Part shown: positions 24,859 through 34,105 of the stretch, piece after piece
Layout: each line of letters starts with the position of its first letter
Position numbering within the stretch: the stretch's first letter is position 1
Assembly (NCBI RefSeq): GCF_000172975.1
Contig: NZ_ABTR02000001.1
Span: 1,774,501-1,838,500, forward strand
Origin: Dethiosulfovibrio peptidovorans DSM 11002
Lineage (GTDB): Bacteria > Synergistota > Synergistia > Synergistales > Dethiosulfovibrionaceae
Length of the DNA: 64,000 nt
Direction of reading: 5' to 3'
Position numbers and translations under genes: made by a program
Notes under the pieces: generated by a model
Told to the model about the DNA's origin: nothing
Databases searched by the model: none
What the model saw: only the letters and a program-made list of their open reading frames with translations

Positions 24859-25472
24859 GGTCTCATCATCTTTTCCCTGAGGATAAAGTCTGCCCCTCTG
24901 GAGAGGGTTTCCTCGATATCGTCAACCTTGGAGCTAAGGAGCGAGTGGCACAGAACCGCCGGAACAGCCACAGCCAGCCCGGCCACCGTGGTTAGCAGGG
25001 CCTTCCATATTCCACCGGCCAGGGCCACCATGGGGGCCTGATCTGTCTCGGGGAGGGATTGGAAGATATCCACCATGCCTAGGACCGTCCCCAGAAGCCC
25101 GAGTAGGGGAGCTATTCTGGCGACGGCGGAGAGGATGGACAGCCCCTTGCTCCATCTGAAGACCTCTCTCCTTATCTGGCCGTCCAGCAGCATCTTGAGC
25201 GAGTCTCCGTCGGTCTTCCAATGGTTGACACCAGCCAGGAAAAGCCGTCTCAGAGAGGTGTCCTTTTCCCGGAGGAGCGACGTGGCTCCCGCCGGATCTC
25301 CCTCGTAAAGTCGCTCGCATAGGGCCTGTTCGACCTTTTCCGGATTCTCCCAGGAGTTCATGAAAAAGAAGGCTCTTTCCAATACCACGGCTAAGCCTAT
25401 CACCGAAAGTCCGGCTATGCACCAGACCACCGGTCCGCCTAGATTCAGAAAGCTCAGGATCGACTCAGCCAT
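24855..25472 (-). CDS. exbB: ExbB/TolQ/MotA-type proton channel protein
   Basis: 205 residues with three membrane segments: GGPVVWCIAGLSVIGLAVVL near residue 12, APLLGLLGTVLGMVDIF near 118, and ALLTTVAGLAVAVPAVL near 156. The last two carry the family's conserved glycines and threonines. Its start lies inside the last codons of hemB (19-bp overlap), tying this transport motor to tetrapyrrole synthesis. Confidence 0.93.
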   Translation of the reverse strand: MAESILSFLNLGGPVVWCIAGLSVIGLAVVLERAFFFMNSWENPEKVEQALCERLYEGDPAGATSLLREKDTSLRRLFLAGVNHWKTDGDSLKMLLDGQIRREVFRWSKGLSILSAVARIAPLLGLLGTVLGMVDIFQSLPETDQAPMVALAGGIWKALLTTVAGLAVAVPAVLCHSLLSSKVDDIEETLSRGADFILREKMMRP

Positions 25473-26452
25473 CGTGCCACCTCCACCGCTCCGTAGGTTA
25501 TTACAATGTCCGCTCCGGACCGCCTAAGCGCCATGTGGGCCTCCAGCATGGATTTCTTCCAGTCCAGCGCCCCTGCCTCGGAGGCATGTCGCAGCATCAT
25601 GTATTCTCCACTTACCATATAGGCAGCCATGGGGAGCAGAGAGTTTTTTCTTATCTCGGATATCATGTCCATGTAGAGCAGAGAGGGCTTTACCATCAGT
25701 ATATCCGCCCCTTCCTCCTCGTCTTGAAGGGCCTCTCTGATGGCCTCTCTGCCGTTTGCGGGATCCATCTGATAGCCGGAGCGGTCGCCTTTGCCGGGAG
25801 CACTGTGTGCGGCCTCCCTGAAGGGGCCGTAGAAGGCGGAGTGGAACTTGGCCGAGTATCCCATTATGGACGTTTCGGTGAAACCAGTTTCGTCCAGGGC
25901 GTTTCTGATGGCTCCTACCTGCCCGTCCATCATGGCCGACGGGGCTACCATATGAGCTCCGCTTCTGGCGTGACTGACGGCGGTCTCGGCCAGCCTGCGG
26001 AGGGTGGCGTCGTTGTCCACCGATCCATCTTCCCTCAATATGCCGCAGTGGCCGTGGTCGGTGTACTGGCAGAGACATACGTCTGTTGCTACGAGAATAG
26101 AGTCCCCGTATCGTTTCAACATGTCTGAGACGGCTCTCTGGACCGGAGCCTCTCCGTCGCTGGCTGATGTCCCCCTGGGGTCCTTTTCTTCCGGTATTCC
26201 GAAGAGAAGGAACCTCTTTATGCCCGCCTCCATCGCTGGTTCCACTACCTCGCAGAGTCTGTCGACGCTGATATGGTCGACGCCTTGGAGAGACGATATG
26301 GGGGTCTTTACCCCCTTCCCCTCGACGACGAAGAGGGGAAGCATCATGTGTTCAGGTCTCAGGATGGTCTCGCGGACGGAGTCGGCAAGCGCCCCGTTGC
26401 CTCTCAGTCTTCTTAGCCTGTTGTGGGGATAGCCGCATCTGATCTCCTTCAA
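25454..26452 (-). CDS. hemB: delta-aminolevulinic acid dehydratase (porphobilinogen synthase)
   Basis: 332 residues. Condenses two 5-aminolevulinates to porphobilinogen in the cytoplasm. The zinc-site cysteines are in DVCLCQYTDHGHCG (residues about 123-136), and the Schiff-base lysines are in MGYSAKFHSAFYGPF and MVKPSLLYMD. The sequence therefore looks zinc- rather than magnesium-dependent. It follows hemL by one base. Confidence 0.96.
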   Translation of the reverse strand: MKEIRCGYPHNRLRRLRGNGALADSVRETILRPEHMMLPLFVVEGKGVKTPISSLQGVDHISVDRLCEVVEPAMEAGIKRFLLFGIPEEKDPRGTSASDGEAPVQRAVSDMLKRYGDSILVATDVCLCQYTDHGHCGILREDGSVDNDATLRRLAETAVSHARSGAHMVAPSAMMDGQVGAIRNALDETGFTETSIMGYSAKFHSAFYGPFREAAHSAPGKGDRSGYQMDPANGREAIREALQDEEEGADILMVKPSLLYMDMISEIRKNSLLPMAAYMVSGEYMMLRHASEAGALDWKKSMLEAHMALRRSGADIVITYGAVEVARWLSRS

Positions 26453-26453
26453 T

Positions 26454-27746
26454 TTACAGTCCTCTTTTCTTCATCTCGGCGAAGACCTCTTCCACCGCTT
26501 TTACCGTGGAAGTCACGTCCTCTTCCGTGTGGGAGGAGGATACCATTATGGTCTCGTAGGCGGAGGGGGCGAAGTAATGCCCTCTGCTTAGCATTCCCGA
26601 GAAGAACGCCGGGTAAAGGTCCACCCTTCCGGCCTTGACTTCATCCAGGTTTTTAGGCACGTTCTCGGAGAAGAACATGCCCACCAGCCCTCCCAATCTG
26701 GTGGTGCTCATTGGGAAACCCCATTTTCTTCCGCCGTCTCTAAGTCCTATCTCGAGAGATTCCGCCGCTTTTTCAAGCGCCTCGTAGGTTCCCTCCCTGG
26801 ACAATTCCTCCAGCGTCGCCAAGCCTGCCGCCATGGCCAGAGGATTGCCGGACAGGGTTCCCGCCTGGTAGATATCTCCTACAGGGGAGAGGCGGTCCAT
26901 AATGTCGGACCTGCCTCCGAAGGCTCCCACCGGAAGTCCTCCTCCTATTACCTTTCCAAGACATGTTAGGTCCGGGACGACGTTCTCGACCTGTTGGGCC
27001 CCTCCCATTGAGTTGCGGAATCCGGTTATGACCTCGTCGAATATCAGAAGGGATCCGTGTGTTTCTGTGAGCTTCCTTAAACCGTCCAGGAAACCGGGAA
27101 CAGGGGGGACCAGCCCCATGTTCCCCGCCCATGGTTCCACTATGACGGCGGCTATGGTGGATCCCTCCGACTCGAACAGTGCCTCCGCTTTGTCCAGGTT
27201 GTTGAAGGGGAGCACCAACGTGTCTTTTGCGGTTCCCTCGGTTATCCCAGGACTGGTCGGAACGCCGAAGGTCAAGGCCCCGCTACCTGCAGCCACCAGG
27301 AGAGAGTCGCTGTGGCCGTGGTAACACCCGTCGAATTTAACGATCCTGTCTCTGCCGGTGCAACCTCGGGCCAGCCTAAGGGCCGACATGGTAGCCTCTG
27401 TTCCGGAGCTTACGAAACGGACTTTCTCCATGGAGGGGAATACCGATTTCACCGCCATCGCCAGCATTACTTCCTGTACGCAGGGGGCTCCGAAAGAAGT
27501 GGATTTTTCAGCGGCGCTCTTTACCGCCTCTACCACCAAGGGGTGGGAGTGACCGAGTATGAGAGGTCCCCAGCTGCATACGTAATCGGTGTAGCGGTTC
27601 CCCTCCAGGTCATAGACCGACGATCCCTCGCCTCTGACCAGAAACAGAGGCTCCCCGCCGACGGCCTTCCAAGCCCTGACCGGGCTGTTGACCCCACCGA
27701 CCAGGTGTTTGCAGGCGGTGTTGAACATTTCTTCGTTGGTCATCAC
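26454..27746 (-). CDS. hemL: glutamate-1-semialdehyde 2,1-aminomutase
   Basis: 430-residue PLP enzyme that converts glutamate-1-semialdehyde to 5-aminolevulinate. The PLP lysine lies in CLGKVIGGGLPVGAFGG, the cofactor-ring Asp in LIFDEVITGFR, and the FVSSGTEATMSALRLAR block binds phosphate. With hemA it gives the C5 route to ALA. It starts 4 bp after the stop of the cobA-hemD fusion. Confidence 0.96.
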   Translation of the reverse strand: MMTNEEMFNTACKHLVGGVNSPVRAWKAVGGEPLFLVRGEGSSVYDLEGNRYTDYVCSWGPLILGHSHPLVVEAVKSAAEKSTSFGAPCVQEVMLAMAVKSVFPSMEKVRFVSSGTEATMSALRLARGCTGRDRIVKFDGCYHGHSDSLLVAAGSGALTFGVPTSPGITEGTAKDTLVLPFNNLDKAEALFESEGSTIAAVIVEPWAGNMGLVPPVPGFLDGLRKLTETHGSLLIFDEVITGFRNSMGGAQQVENVVPDLTCLGKVIGGGLPVGAFGGRSDIMDRLSPVGDIYQAGTLSGNPLAMAAGLATLEELSREGTYEALEKAAESLEIGLRDGGRKWGFPMSTTRLGGLVGMFFSENVPKNLDEVKAGRVDLYPAFFSGMLSRGHYFAPSAYETIMVSSSHTEEDVTSTVKAVEEVFAEMKKRGL

Positions 27747-27749
27747 AAG

Positions 27750-29207
27750 TCATCCCTTTCGTCTTTGCAAGGAGGTCAGGCATTCTATCAGTCCCTCTAT
27801 GGAGGGATCGCCCATGACCTCCGGTTCCATGGATAGAGTCTCCCGGATTGCTTCGGCGCAGTGCGCCCCCCAGGCCACAGGGATTATTCCCTCACTAGAT
27901 CTTCCGAACCTGGCTGCCCAGGCCTCTACCATGGCGGCGCTTCCGAATACGACGCAGTCCAACCCCGATTCATCCCAGCAAAGAGGATAGATATCCTCTC
28001 CCGGGAGCTCGGCTCTCTCCATCCTGTAGGCCGAGGATGTGAGCACCGTCGCCCCAACCCTGCGAGCCGCCTGGACCGGCAGATCGGAGGCCCTCTCGTT
28101 TCGGAAGAAGAGGATCGACTGACCGTATGAGACGTGTTTTTCTACCGTGTCGGCCAAGCCCTCGGAGGTAGGGATCTCTGCCTCCAGGTCCGGATGAATC
28201 CCGATGTCGTAAAGGGCCTTGGAGGTCCCCGGCCCGATGGATATTATTCTGCCGCCTATCTTTCTGAGGTCCGTGACCTCAGAAAGCAGTGAAACTCCTC
28301 GAGGGCTTGTGAGGACCAACCAGTTGGAGTTCCCGATAGCTTCTTCATTCCAGTTTTTTTCTAATTTTCTGAGATTCACCAGGGGGAGACTGTAACAGTC
28401 CGCCCCGAGGTTTTCCAGGATCCTGGCCGTTTTCCAGGATTCCGGTGCGGGGCGTACTATGCCTATCTGGAGTCCCTTAAGCGGTCCTGAAGCCGGGGTC
28501 AGTCCAAGAGCGGAAGATTCTCCTACCGCTATGACCGTTGGACTTCGTAGCCCCATGTTCCTCATGTCGTCCAATCGGAAATCGGACCTCTCCTGGCGTC
28601 CCCATCCTCCCCAGCGGATGGCGGAACAGCTTCTGTCGCCGGGTTCTCCTTCTTTCATAAGCTTTTCGGCTATACTGTCCGCTCTGGAGGCTCCCATGTA
28701 TATGACTCTGGTTCCTCCTGCCTCGGCCATCCTTTGCCAGAGACGGTCGTCCTCTTCTGCAAGGTCCTTCCTCCTGTGTCCGGTGACCAAGGTCGCGGTC
28801 TCCGCCACCCCCCTGTGGGTCAAGGGAACGCCCGCAGCCCCCAGGCCGGATACTGCGGCTGTGACCCCCGGCACGTAGCTCCAGGGGATGCCCTCTTTCT
28901 GGAGGGCCAATGCCTCCTCTCCGCCTCTCCCGAATACGAAGGGGTCTCCTCCCTTGAGCCTTACGACTCTGTCCGAGATTCGTCCCAGCTCTACCAGCAG
29001 TCGACAGATATCGTCCTGAGACGTCGAGTGGCTGTCCTTTCTCTTCCCTACGTAGTGGAAGCTACATGTCTTCGGTGCAAGCTGGAGCAGGTCGGGATGT
29101 ATCAGCCTGTCGTAGACCAGGTGTTCCGCCAGAGAGATCCTCTCTCTGGCCTCTTCCGTGATCCATCTAGGACCACCGCATCCCGCTCCGGTCAGGTAGA
29201 CGGTCAT
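27750..29207 (-). CDS. cobA-hemD: fused uroporphyrinogen-III C-methyltransferase and uroporphyrinogen-III synthase
   Basis: 485 residues in two enzymes. The N-terminal 240 are a SAM-dependent CobA/SUMT domain: VYLTGAGCGGPRWITEEA, VVRLKGGDPFVFGRGGEE, and the PGVTAAVSGLGAAGVPLTHRG block. The C-terminal 235 are HemD-like, beginning LKGLQIGIVRPAPESWKTAR, and include VLTSPRGV and the conserved-type GPGTSKALYDIGI. It closes the tetrapyrrole ring and then makes precorrin-2. I start at ATG 29207, overlapping the sirC-hemC stop. The frame is open to 29546, but that part is inside the previous gene. Confidence 0.93.
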   Translation of the reverse strand: MTVYLTGAGCGGPRWITEEARERISLAEHLVYDRLIHPDLLQLAPKTCSFHYVGKRKDSHSTSQDDICRLLVELGRISDRVVRLKGGDPFVFGRGGEEALALQKEGIPWSYVPGVTAAVSGLGAAGVPLTHRGVAETATLVTGHRRKDLAEEDDRLWQRMAEAGGTRVIYMGASRADSIAEKLMKEGEPGDRSCSAIRWGGWGRQERSDFRLDDMRNMGLRSPTVIAVGESSALGLTPASGPLKGLQIGIVRPAPESWKTARILENLGADCYSLPLVNLRKLEKNWNEEAIGNSNWLVLTSPRGVSLLSEVTDLRKIGGRIISIGPGTSKALYDIGIHPDLEAEIPTSEGLADTVEKHVSYGQSILFFRNERASDLPVQAARRVGATVLTSSAYRMERAELPGEDIYPLCWDESGLDCVVFGSAAMVEAWAARFGRSSEGIIPVAWGAHCAEAIRETLSMEPEVMGDPSIEGLIECLTSLQRRKG

Positions 29208-30568
29208 GGTTTTTCCTCCAACATGGAAATGGCTTCGGTGGATGCCTTTATGGATAGGGCAACGTCTCTGCCCAGGTCTCGGGCGTCGTCGTCGGAGCGC
29301 ACGGCCAGCGAGCCTTCGAAATCGATGTGTCTTCCGTCGTAAGAGAGGGTCTGAGCTCTCAATCTCAATTCGCCGCCGACCCATTCGGAGAGAGCGGCGA
29401 AAGGAACGTGACAGCCTACCTGTAGGGATTCCAGCAGCTCTCTCTCCGCAAGGGCCATCAGCCAGGTCGGACGATGGTTTATCGCCCGGAACTCCTCGGC
29501 CAGTCTCGAACCGCTTCGTGCCTCGACGGCGATTATACCTTGACATGGGGCGGGGAGAAACGGGAGGGTCGTCGCCCCCTCCGGCGATATCCCGAGTCTG
29601 TCGAGCCCTGCCTTGGCCAGTACTATGGCGTCTGCGTCTCCCGACTGGAGTTTCGCCAGCCTGGTGTTGACGTTGCCCCTTATGAGGGTGTAGTCGAGGT
29701 CCGGTCTGGTGATCGCAAGCTGCGCTTTTCTCCTTAGACTGGAGGTCCCTACCACGGCCCCTGCCGGGAGTCCCTCAAGCCCCCCTTTATGGTTGGAGAC
29801 GATTACGTCCGAGGTCGATGCTCTGGGAAGTACCGCCACCAGTTCCAGTCCATCTGGCAGAACGGAGGGAACGTCCTTTAGGCTGTGAATTGCTCCGTCT
29901 CCCTTGCCCTCCATGATCGCTTCCTCCAGGCATTTGACGAACGCTCCGTTTCCTCCGAAAGCGGATAGATGACAGTCCTGTTTTTCGTCGCCGCAGGTCG
30001 ACATGGTCTTTATCTCCACCGGCAGTCCCTTTTTAGCCAGGGCCCTGGCGGCCTCCATGGTTTGAGCTCTGGCGAGGGCGCTCTTGCGGCTGAAAAGTAT
30101 AGGTCTCTCCCTGTCGGACTCCATCCAACTCTGTATGTTCATCCGCAGATCCGCCGATGCCGACGGCGACTTGCCGAAACTGCCTACTCCTACGAGATTG
30201 GTCTCGGTACGGAACTGAGCCGCCAGAGACCAGTCTCCCAGTTCGCCTGCACCACAGCAGTCGACCAGACATCGCGCCTTCGATGCCGTGGGAAGGATCT
30301 TTTCCGTGTCCTCCTTGGCAAGGGCGATCACCGCCAGCCTATGGGATAGGAAATCATCCGCCGTTACCTCCCGGGCGTGCCACTTTATCAGCCCCTTGGA
30401 GGCCAGGCTCTGAAGCCCGGACGTTGCGGTCGGGGATATCAATGTGACAGGAAAGTCGGCGCTCAGTATGGTTCTTACCTTTCTCTCCCCGACGCAGCCG
30501 CCTCCTACGACCAGGATAGGTCCCACTCTGGAGTCCAACGATACCATCAGTGAAAATCTACGGTTCAC
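29204..30568 (-). CDS. sirC-hemC: fused precorrin-2 dehydrogenase and hydroxymethylbilane synthase
   Basis: 454 residues from GTG 30568, which follows GGAGGAGG and overlaps the hemA stop (GTGA). Residues 1-145 are a Rossmann domain of the SirC/Met8 N-terminal type, with ILVVGGGCVGERKVRTILSA and LAVIALAKEDTEKI. The rest is HemC: ILFSRKSALARAQT, HSLKDVPSVLP, GTSSLRRKAQL, RGNVNTRLAKL, and the dipyrromethane-cofactor Cys in LQVGCHVPFAAL. HemC polymerises four porphobilinogens; the SirC part would oxidise precorrin-2 to sirohydrochlorin. One polypeptide thus joins steps on either side of uroporphyrinogen III. Confidence 0.9.
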   Translation of the reverse strand: MNRRFSLMVSLDSRVGPILVVGGGCVGERKVRTILSADFPVTLISPTATSGLQSLASKGLIKWHAREVTADDFLSHRLAVIALAKEDTEKILPTASKARCLVDCCGAGELGDWSLAAQFRTETNLVGVGSFGKSPSASADLRMNIQSWMESDRERPILFSRKSALARAQTMEAARALAKKGLPVEIKTMSTCGDEKQDCHLSAFGGNGAFVKCLEEAIMEGKGDGAIHSLKDVPSVLPDGLELVAVLPRASTSDVIVSNHKGGLEGLPAGAVVGTSSLRRKAQLAITRPDLDYTLIRGNVNTRLAKLQSGDADAIVLAKAGLDRLGISPEGATTLPFLPAPCQGIIAVEARSGSRLAEEFRAINHRPTWLMALAERELLESLQVGCHVPFAALSEWVGGELRLRAQTLSYDGRHIDFEGSLAVRSDDDARDLGRDVALSIKASTEAISMLEEKP

Positions 30569-31689
30569 GATCTTTCCTCCTCCGAGAGGGCTCTCCATAT
30601 CCTGGACGAATGAGGGCTGTTCATCTCCAGGACCGGGGACAATATGCCCTTAGCGACGCTCCAGGCCATCTGTCTTAGGATTTCCTCGGAGGCACCGGTT
30701 TTTTGAGCGGTCCGAGCGGCCCTTTCATCGACTATATGGCCCACCCTCATCATGGCCAGCCGACGGTAGGTATCGGTCCTGACGGTTGTCAGATCCGCCC
30801 ACAGAGCCTGAGCAGCCTCGTCCGTCTCCTCCTCCAGTTTGCCGAGATGTCGACGGTAGTCGTCCAGAATCTCCAGGGTCCGGTCTTTAAGTTCGTCCAC
30901 CGAGATCCTCTTGAGTCCCGGAACCTCTACCTGAGGGATCGCTCCCATGTCGATTATCCAGGGACGGTTTCCCCCCGCTATCTCGGATAGCAGCGGTTCT
31001 GGGGAGGATGTAGCGAATATCAACACGTCCGAGGTCTCGGTCAGATCCTTCCATCTCTCCCAGGGTATCCAGTCGGCTCCGGCCTCCTCCGCCAGGGATC
31101 TTCCAGTTTTTTCAGTTCTGTTCGATACGGAGAAGGGAAGTCCCATCGCCTTTAGCACCTTCGCCGTCTCGGTTCCCATGTCGCCGGCTCCTATCAGGGC
31201 TATCCTGGGGGAGGGCCAGGCCGGATGGTCCTTGATGGCTTGGCCCATAAGCCAGGGTATGGACGGAGCCCTTCCAGGATGATACTCGGTTCTGAGTATC
31301 CCAGCCAGGTTGAAGGATCTCTGAAATAGCCTGTTCAGTATCCTCCCGCAAAGGGGAGAATATCTATCGTATTCCTTCTTGACCTGGGATACCACGAAAG
31401 ACTCCCCGCATGCCATGCTCTCCAATCCGAGAAGGACCCTCAGGAGATGTTCCACCACGTCCTTACCCGTCAATATATCGGCGCAGGAGGGAATGGAGTC
31501 CGAAGGGAGCTCACTGCCTTCCGATATAATCCCGTAGAGTTCGGTCCTGTTGCAGGTGTGGATGGGGAGCAGCTCCGAGAGCGGCCCTCCGTCCAACATT
31601 AAGCGCAGGGTCTTTTCGTCCTCCCAGAGTCCAGCTCTGTCGGCCAATTTGCTGTTTTCGTAGTTGACGGAGAGACAGATGAGCCTCAT
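30565..31689 (-). CDS. hemA: glutamyl-tRNA reductase
   Basis: 374 residues. Reduces glutamyl-tRNA to glutamate-1-semialdehyde, the first step of C5 tetrapyrrole synthesis. The catalytic Cys is in HTCNRTELYG (near residue 46), and GLESMACGESFVVSQVKKEY follows. The NADPH domain has ALIGAGDMGTETAKVL, and a helical dimerisation tail ends the protein. It is somewhat shorter than typical (about 410-450), mainly in the tail. It overlaps cbiL and sirC-hemC by 4 bp each. Confidence 0.95.
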   Translation of the reverse strand: MRLICLSVNYENSKLADRAGLWEDEKTLRLMLDGGPLSELLPIHTCNRTELYGIISEGSELPSDSIPSCADILTGKDVVEHLLRVLLGLESMACGESFVVSQVKKEYDRYSPLCGRILNRLFQRSFNLAGILRTEYHPGRAPSIPWLMGQAIKDHPAWPSPRIALIGAGDMGTETAKVLKAMGLPFSVSNRTEKTGRSLAEEAGADWIPWERWKDLTETSDVLIFATSSPEPLLSEIAGGNRPWIIDMGAIPQVEVPGLKRISVDELKDRTLEILDDYRRHLGKLEEETDEAAQALWADLTTVRTDTYRRLAMMRVGHIVDERAARTAQKTGASEEILRQMAWSVAKGILSPVLEMNSPHSSRIWRALSEEERS

Positions 31690-32402
31690 AGAGAGGTCGC
31701 CTCGGATCCCTTCCGTCTCAGCAGAAGGATCGAAAGGTAGTTCTCACATGGAGACAGGGCGTCCTGTCCTATCGATATCTCCTCTTCAGGAAGTCCTGCC
31801 TTGACTATTCGGACCATCTCGTCCCATGGTCCGGTGGATCCCACCAGTCGTTGTAGTTCCTCTCCCAGCGCCGAAGGTTTGTAGATGGCGGCGCAGTCGG
31901 TATGTCTGAGGCTTTCCTGGAGATCGGAGAATGAGGCCGTTCCGGGAAGTATCGACAGCCTTTCTTCTCCCATGGCGAGAAAACGACTTGTCCTCGACGC
32001 CGCCAGAGCGTGGGCGGATATTCCCGGTATAAGCTTAAGTTTCATGTCAGGATCCAGCTTTTTCCACTGTTCGTACAGCCAAGCCACGGTCGCGTAGAGG
32101 GTCGAATCGCCTATAACCGGAAGGACCACGGTCTCGGCTTTTTCCCACAGTGGCCTTATCTCCTCAAGTTGGGTCAGTATGGTCTCGTCTCTCTCGTCCT
32201 CTCGTCCCTTCATGGGGAAGACCAAAGAAACCCAGTCGCGGTCCACATGTCCCTTCACTATTCCGCCGGCTACGCTGTTTCCTCCCTCTTTCGATAGAGG
32301 GAGGAGGGCCAGGTCCGCCTTTTCTATGGCCTTTATAGCTCCTAGGGTCACTAGATCGGGATCCCCCGGTCCGACTCCTATCCCAATAAGAGTTCTTGTC
32401 AT
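31686..32402 (-). CDS. cbiL: (cobalt-)precorrin-2 C20-methyltransferase
   Basis: 238-residue SAM-dependent corrin methyltransferase. The N-terminal GIGVGPGDPDLVTLGAIKAI and the VLPVIGDSTLYATVAWL block, together with the PGISAHALAA loop, mark the CobI/CbiL branch. It acts early in cobalt-corrin ring assembly in the cytoplasm. ATGA overlaps join it to the cbiG-cbiH fusion before it and hemA after it. Confidence 0.92.
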   Translation of the reverse strand: MTRTLIGIGVGPGDPDLVTLGAIKAIEKADLALLPLSKEGGNSVAGGIVKGHVDRDWVSLVFPMKGREDERDETILTQLEEIRPLWEKAETVVLPVIGDSTLYATVAWLYEQWKKLDPDMKLKLIPGISAHALAASRTSRFLAMGEERLSILPGTASFSDLQESLRHTDCAAIYKPSALGEELQRLVGSTGPWDEMVRIVKAGLPEEEISIGQDALSPCENYLSILLLRRKGSEATSL

Positions 32403-34105
32403 GTTCTTTTCTTCCTTTCAAAGTGGTACCCTCTCGTATCCACCAGACAGCCTTTCCTGGCGACGGTGTCCTCGCCGGGAAGAAGAAGCAGCGTTCTCAT
32501 GTCTATATCGGAGGACGTCAGCTCGGATAGGTCCATCACTTTTCTGGACTCTCCGGGCCGTCCTACGTCCCTCATTAGCCACACGGTTTGCCCGTCTCTG
32601 GTCGAGTAGGCCTTCTTCACTCCCTCGAGTTTTACGTCCAGATCCCTTCTGACCGGGTTGTAAAGGGCAACGGTGAGCCCCGTGGATGCCGCTCCAGACA
32701 GGGCTCTTTCTATAGACTCCCAGGGCTGTAGATAGTCGGACAAAGAGAGCATTATAAGTCCGTTGGAGTAGGGGGCTCCTGCGGAGGCTCCGGCGAGCTG
32801 GGCGGCGGATAATCCCGGTATAACCTCGACCGGCAGTTCCTCCGCCATGTTTCTGGCCAACCCTGCCATGCCGAAAAGAATGGGATCCCCCCCCGATACG
32901 AGGGATACCCGAAACCCCTTCTTGGCCAGGGCCATGGCCGACGCCACTCTGGCCTCCTCTTCTCCCATGCCGTATCTTTCCACTTTCTTCCTCTTCAGCC
33001 ATTCCTCCGGTAGCTGGTCGACGTAGAGTCGGTAGCCTACCACGGCGTCCGAGTCGTCTATCGCTTCCTTAGCCTGAAACGTCATGTACTTTCGATCCCC
33101 CGGACCGGTCCCCACGACGTAGAGTTTTCCCTCGATCCTGGCCGGACGGTGCCCCAGTGCCACAGTGGTCCCTCGCTCGGCCGATCTTGGGCCTATAAGT
33201 CTTCCCGCCGAGGCAGCGCAGGGTTCAGCGACTCCGGGCAGATCGAAGTGGGCTGTGGCGGCGGAGGCGGAGAAATTACCATCGATCGATCTAATCTCCT
33301 CGTCCTCCAACTTAGTCAAAGGTACTCCAAGTTCCTCCGACAAGGAGAGGAGCCCCTTTTCTCTCGATTTGACCGTCGAGGTTCTTATCTCGCCTAAGGA
33401 ATAGATGGAATATCCCTGTTTGGAGAGGTGACGTAGCAGAGTCTCCTTCAGGATCTGTCTGTCCACTCCTTTTCTGCAGCCCATACCGGCCACCAGCGAC
33501 GGAGGTATCAGCTGTACCTGGTGGGATCCGAGGGAAAGAGCTCGGGGCGACACCAGTACGTCCGCCTCGTCGGGGGTTTCGCAGGGGAGGTATCCCTCCG
33601 GGAACGGAGGAGTTTCCTCGTTTTCGTCGACCCAGAAAAGCAATTTCCGCCCGTCCAGAAGGGCTCCGTTCGTCTGGACCAGGGCCTTTCTGCCTTCGAG
33701 TTTCCATCCCCATCGAGAGCAGAGCAGATCCGGAGCGGCGACGTTCATCCTGTCCGTGGATGTCGTGGATACGAGATGGGCTCCCAGATCCGACGCCAGG
33801 GAGCGGGCCAGGTCCGACCCCCCTCCAAGGTGGGCTCCGGTTAGTGGCAGGACCAGCTCTCCGTCCTCCGTGACCACTATCACCGCAGGATCCGCCTCTT
33901 TATCCCTGAGCAACGGGGCAGTAACCCTGGCGGCCACTCCGGTGGATCCTATCATCACCACGGCGTCCGATCGATGCCAGATTTCGGACAGAGATGCTTT
34001 CAGCTCGTCTCTCCTGGGAGTTATAAGTTTACCGTTCAGAGCTTCGGCGCATCTTTTCCCCACCGATTTCCCCCTAGCAGAGATCGCGAAGACCGCTATA
34101 TTCAA
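32399..34105 (-). CDS. cbiGH: fused CbiG and CbiH (cobalt-precorrin-5A hydrolase / precorrin-3B C17-methyltransferase)
   Basis: 568 residues from TTG 34105, overlapping the cbiF stop. Residues 1-330 are CbiG: VVMIGSTGVAARVTAPLLRD, LVLPLTGAHLGGGSDLAR, and the C-terminal GCRKGVD module. From about residue 335 it is CbiH: LYVVGTGPGDRKYMTFQAKE, VSLVSGGDPILFGMAG, and PGLSAAQLAGASAGAPY. CbiH carries out ring contraction and CbiG opens the lactone. These are consecutive anaerobic-pathway steps, so the fusion may help channel intermediates. Confidence 0.93.
   Translation of the reverse strand: MNIAVFAISARGKSVGKRCAEALNGKLITPRRDELKASLSEIWHRSDAVVMIGSTGVAARVTAPLLRDKEADPAVIVVTEDGELVLPLTGAHLGGGSDLARSLASDLGAHLVSTTSTDRMNVAAPDLLCSRWGWKLEGRKALVQTNGALLDGRKLLFWVDENEETPPFPEGYLPCETPDEADVLVSPRALSLGSHQVQLIPPSLVAGMGCRKGVDRQILKETLLRHLSKQGYSIYSLGEIRTSTVKSREKGLLSLSEELGVPLTKLEDEEIRSIDGNFSASAATAHFDLPGVAEPCAASAGRLIGPRSAERGTTVALGHRPARIEGKLYVVGTGPGDRKYMTFQAKEAIDDSDAVVGYRLYVDQLPEEWLKRKKVERYGMGEEEARVASAMALAKKGFRVSLVSGGDPILFGMAGLARNMAEELPVEVIPGLSAAQLAGASAGAPYSNGLIMLSLSDYLQPWESIERALSGAASTGLTVALYNPVRRDLDVKLEGVKKAYSTRDGQTVWLMRDVGRPGESRKVMDLSELTSSDIDMRTLLLLPGEDTVARKGCLVDTRGYHFERKKRT

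Noticed and set aside
28734-29342. 202-codon + frame opposite cobA-hemD and hemC
   Set aside because: Shadow; the - strand encodes clear enzyme domains throughout.
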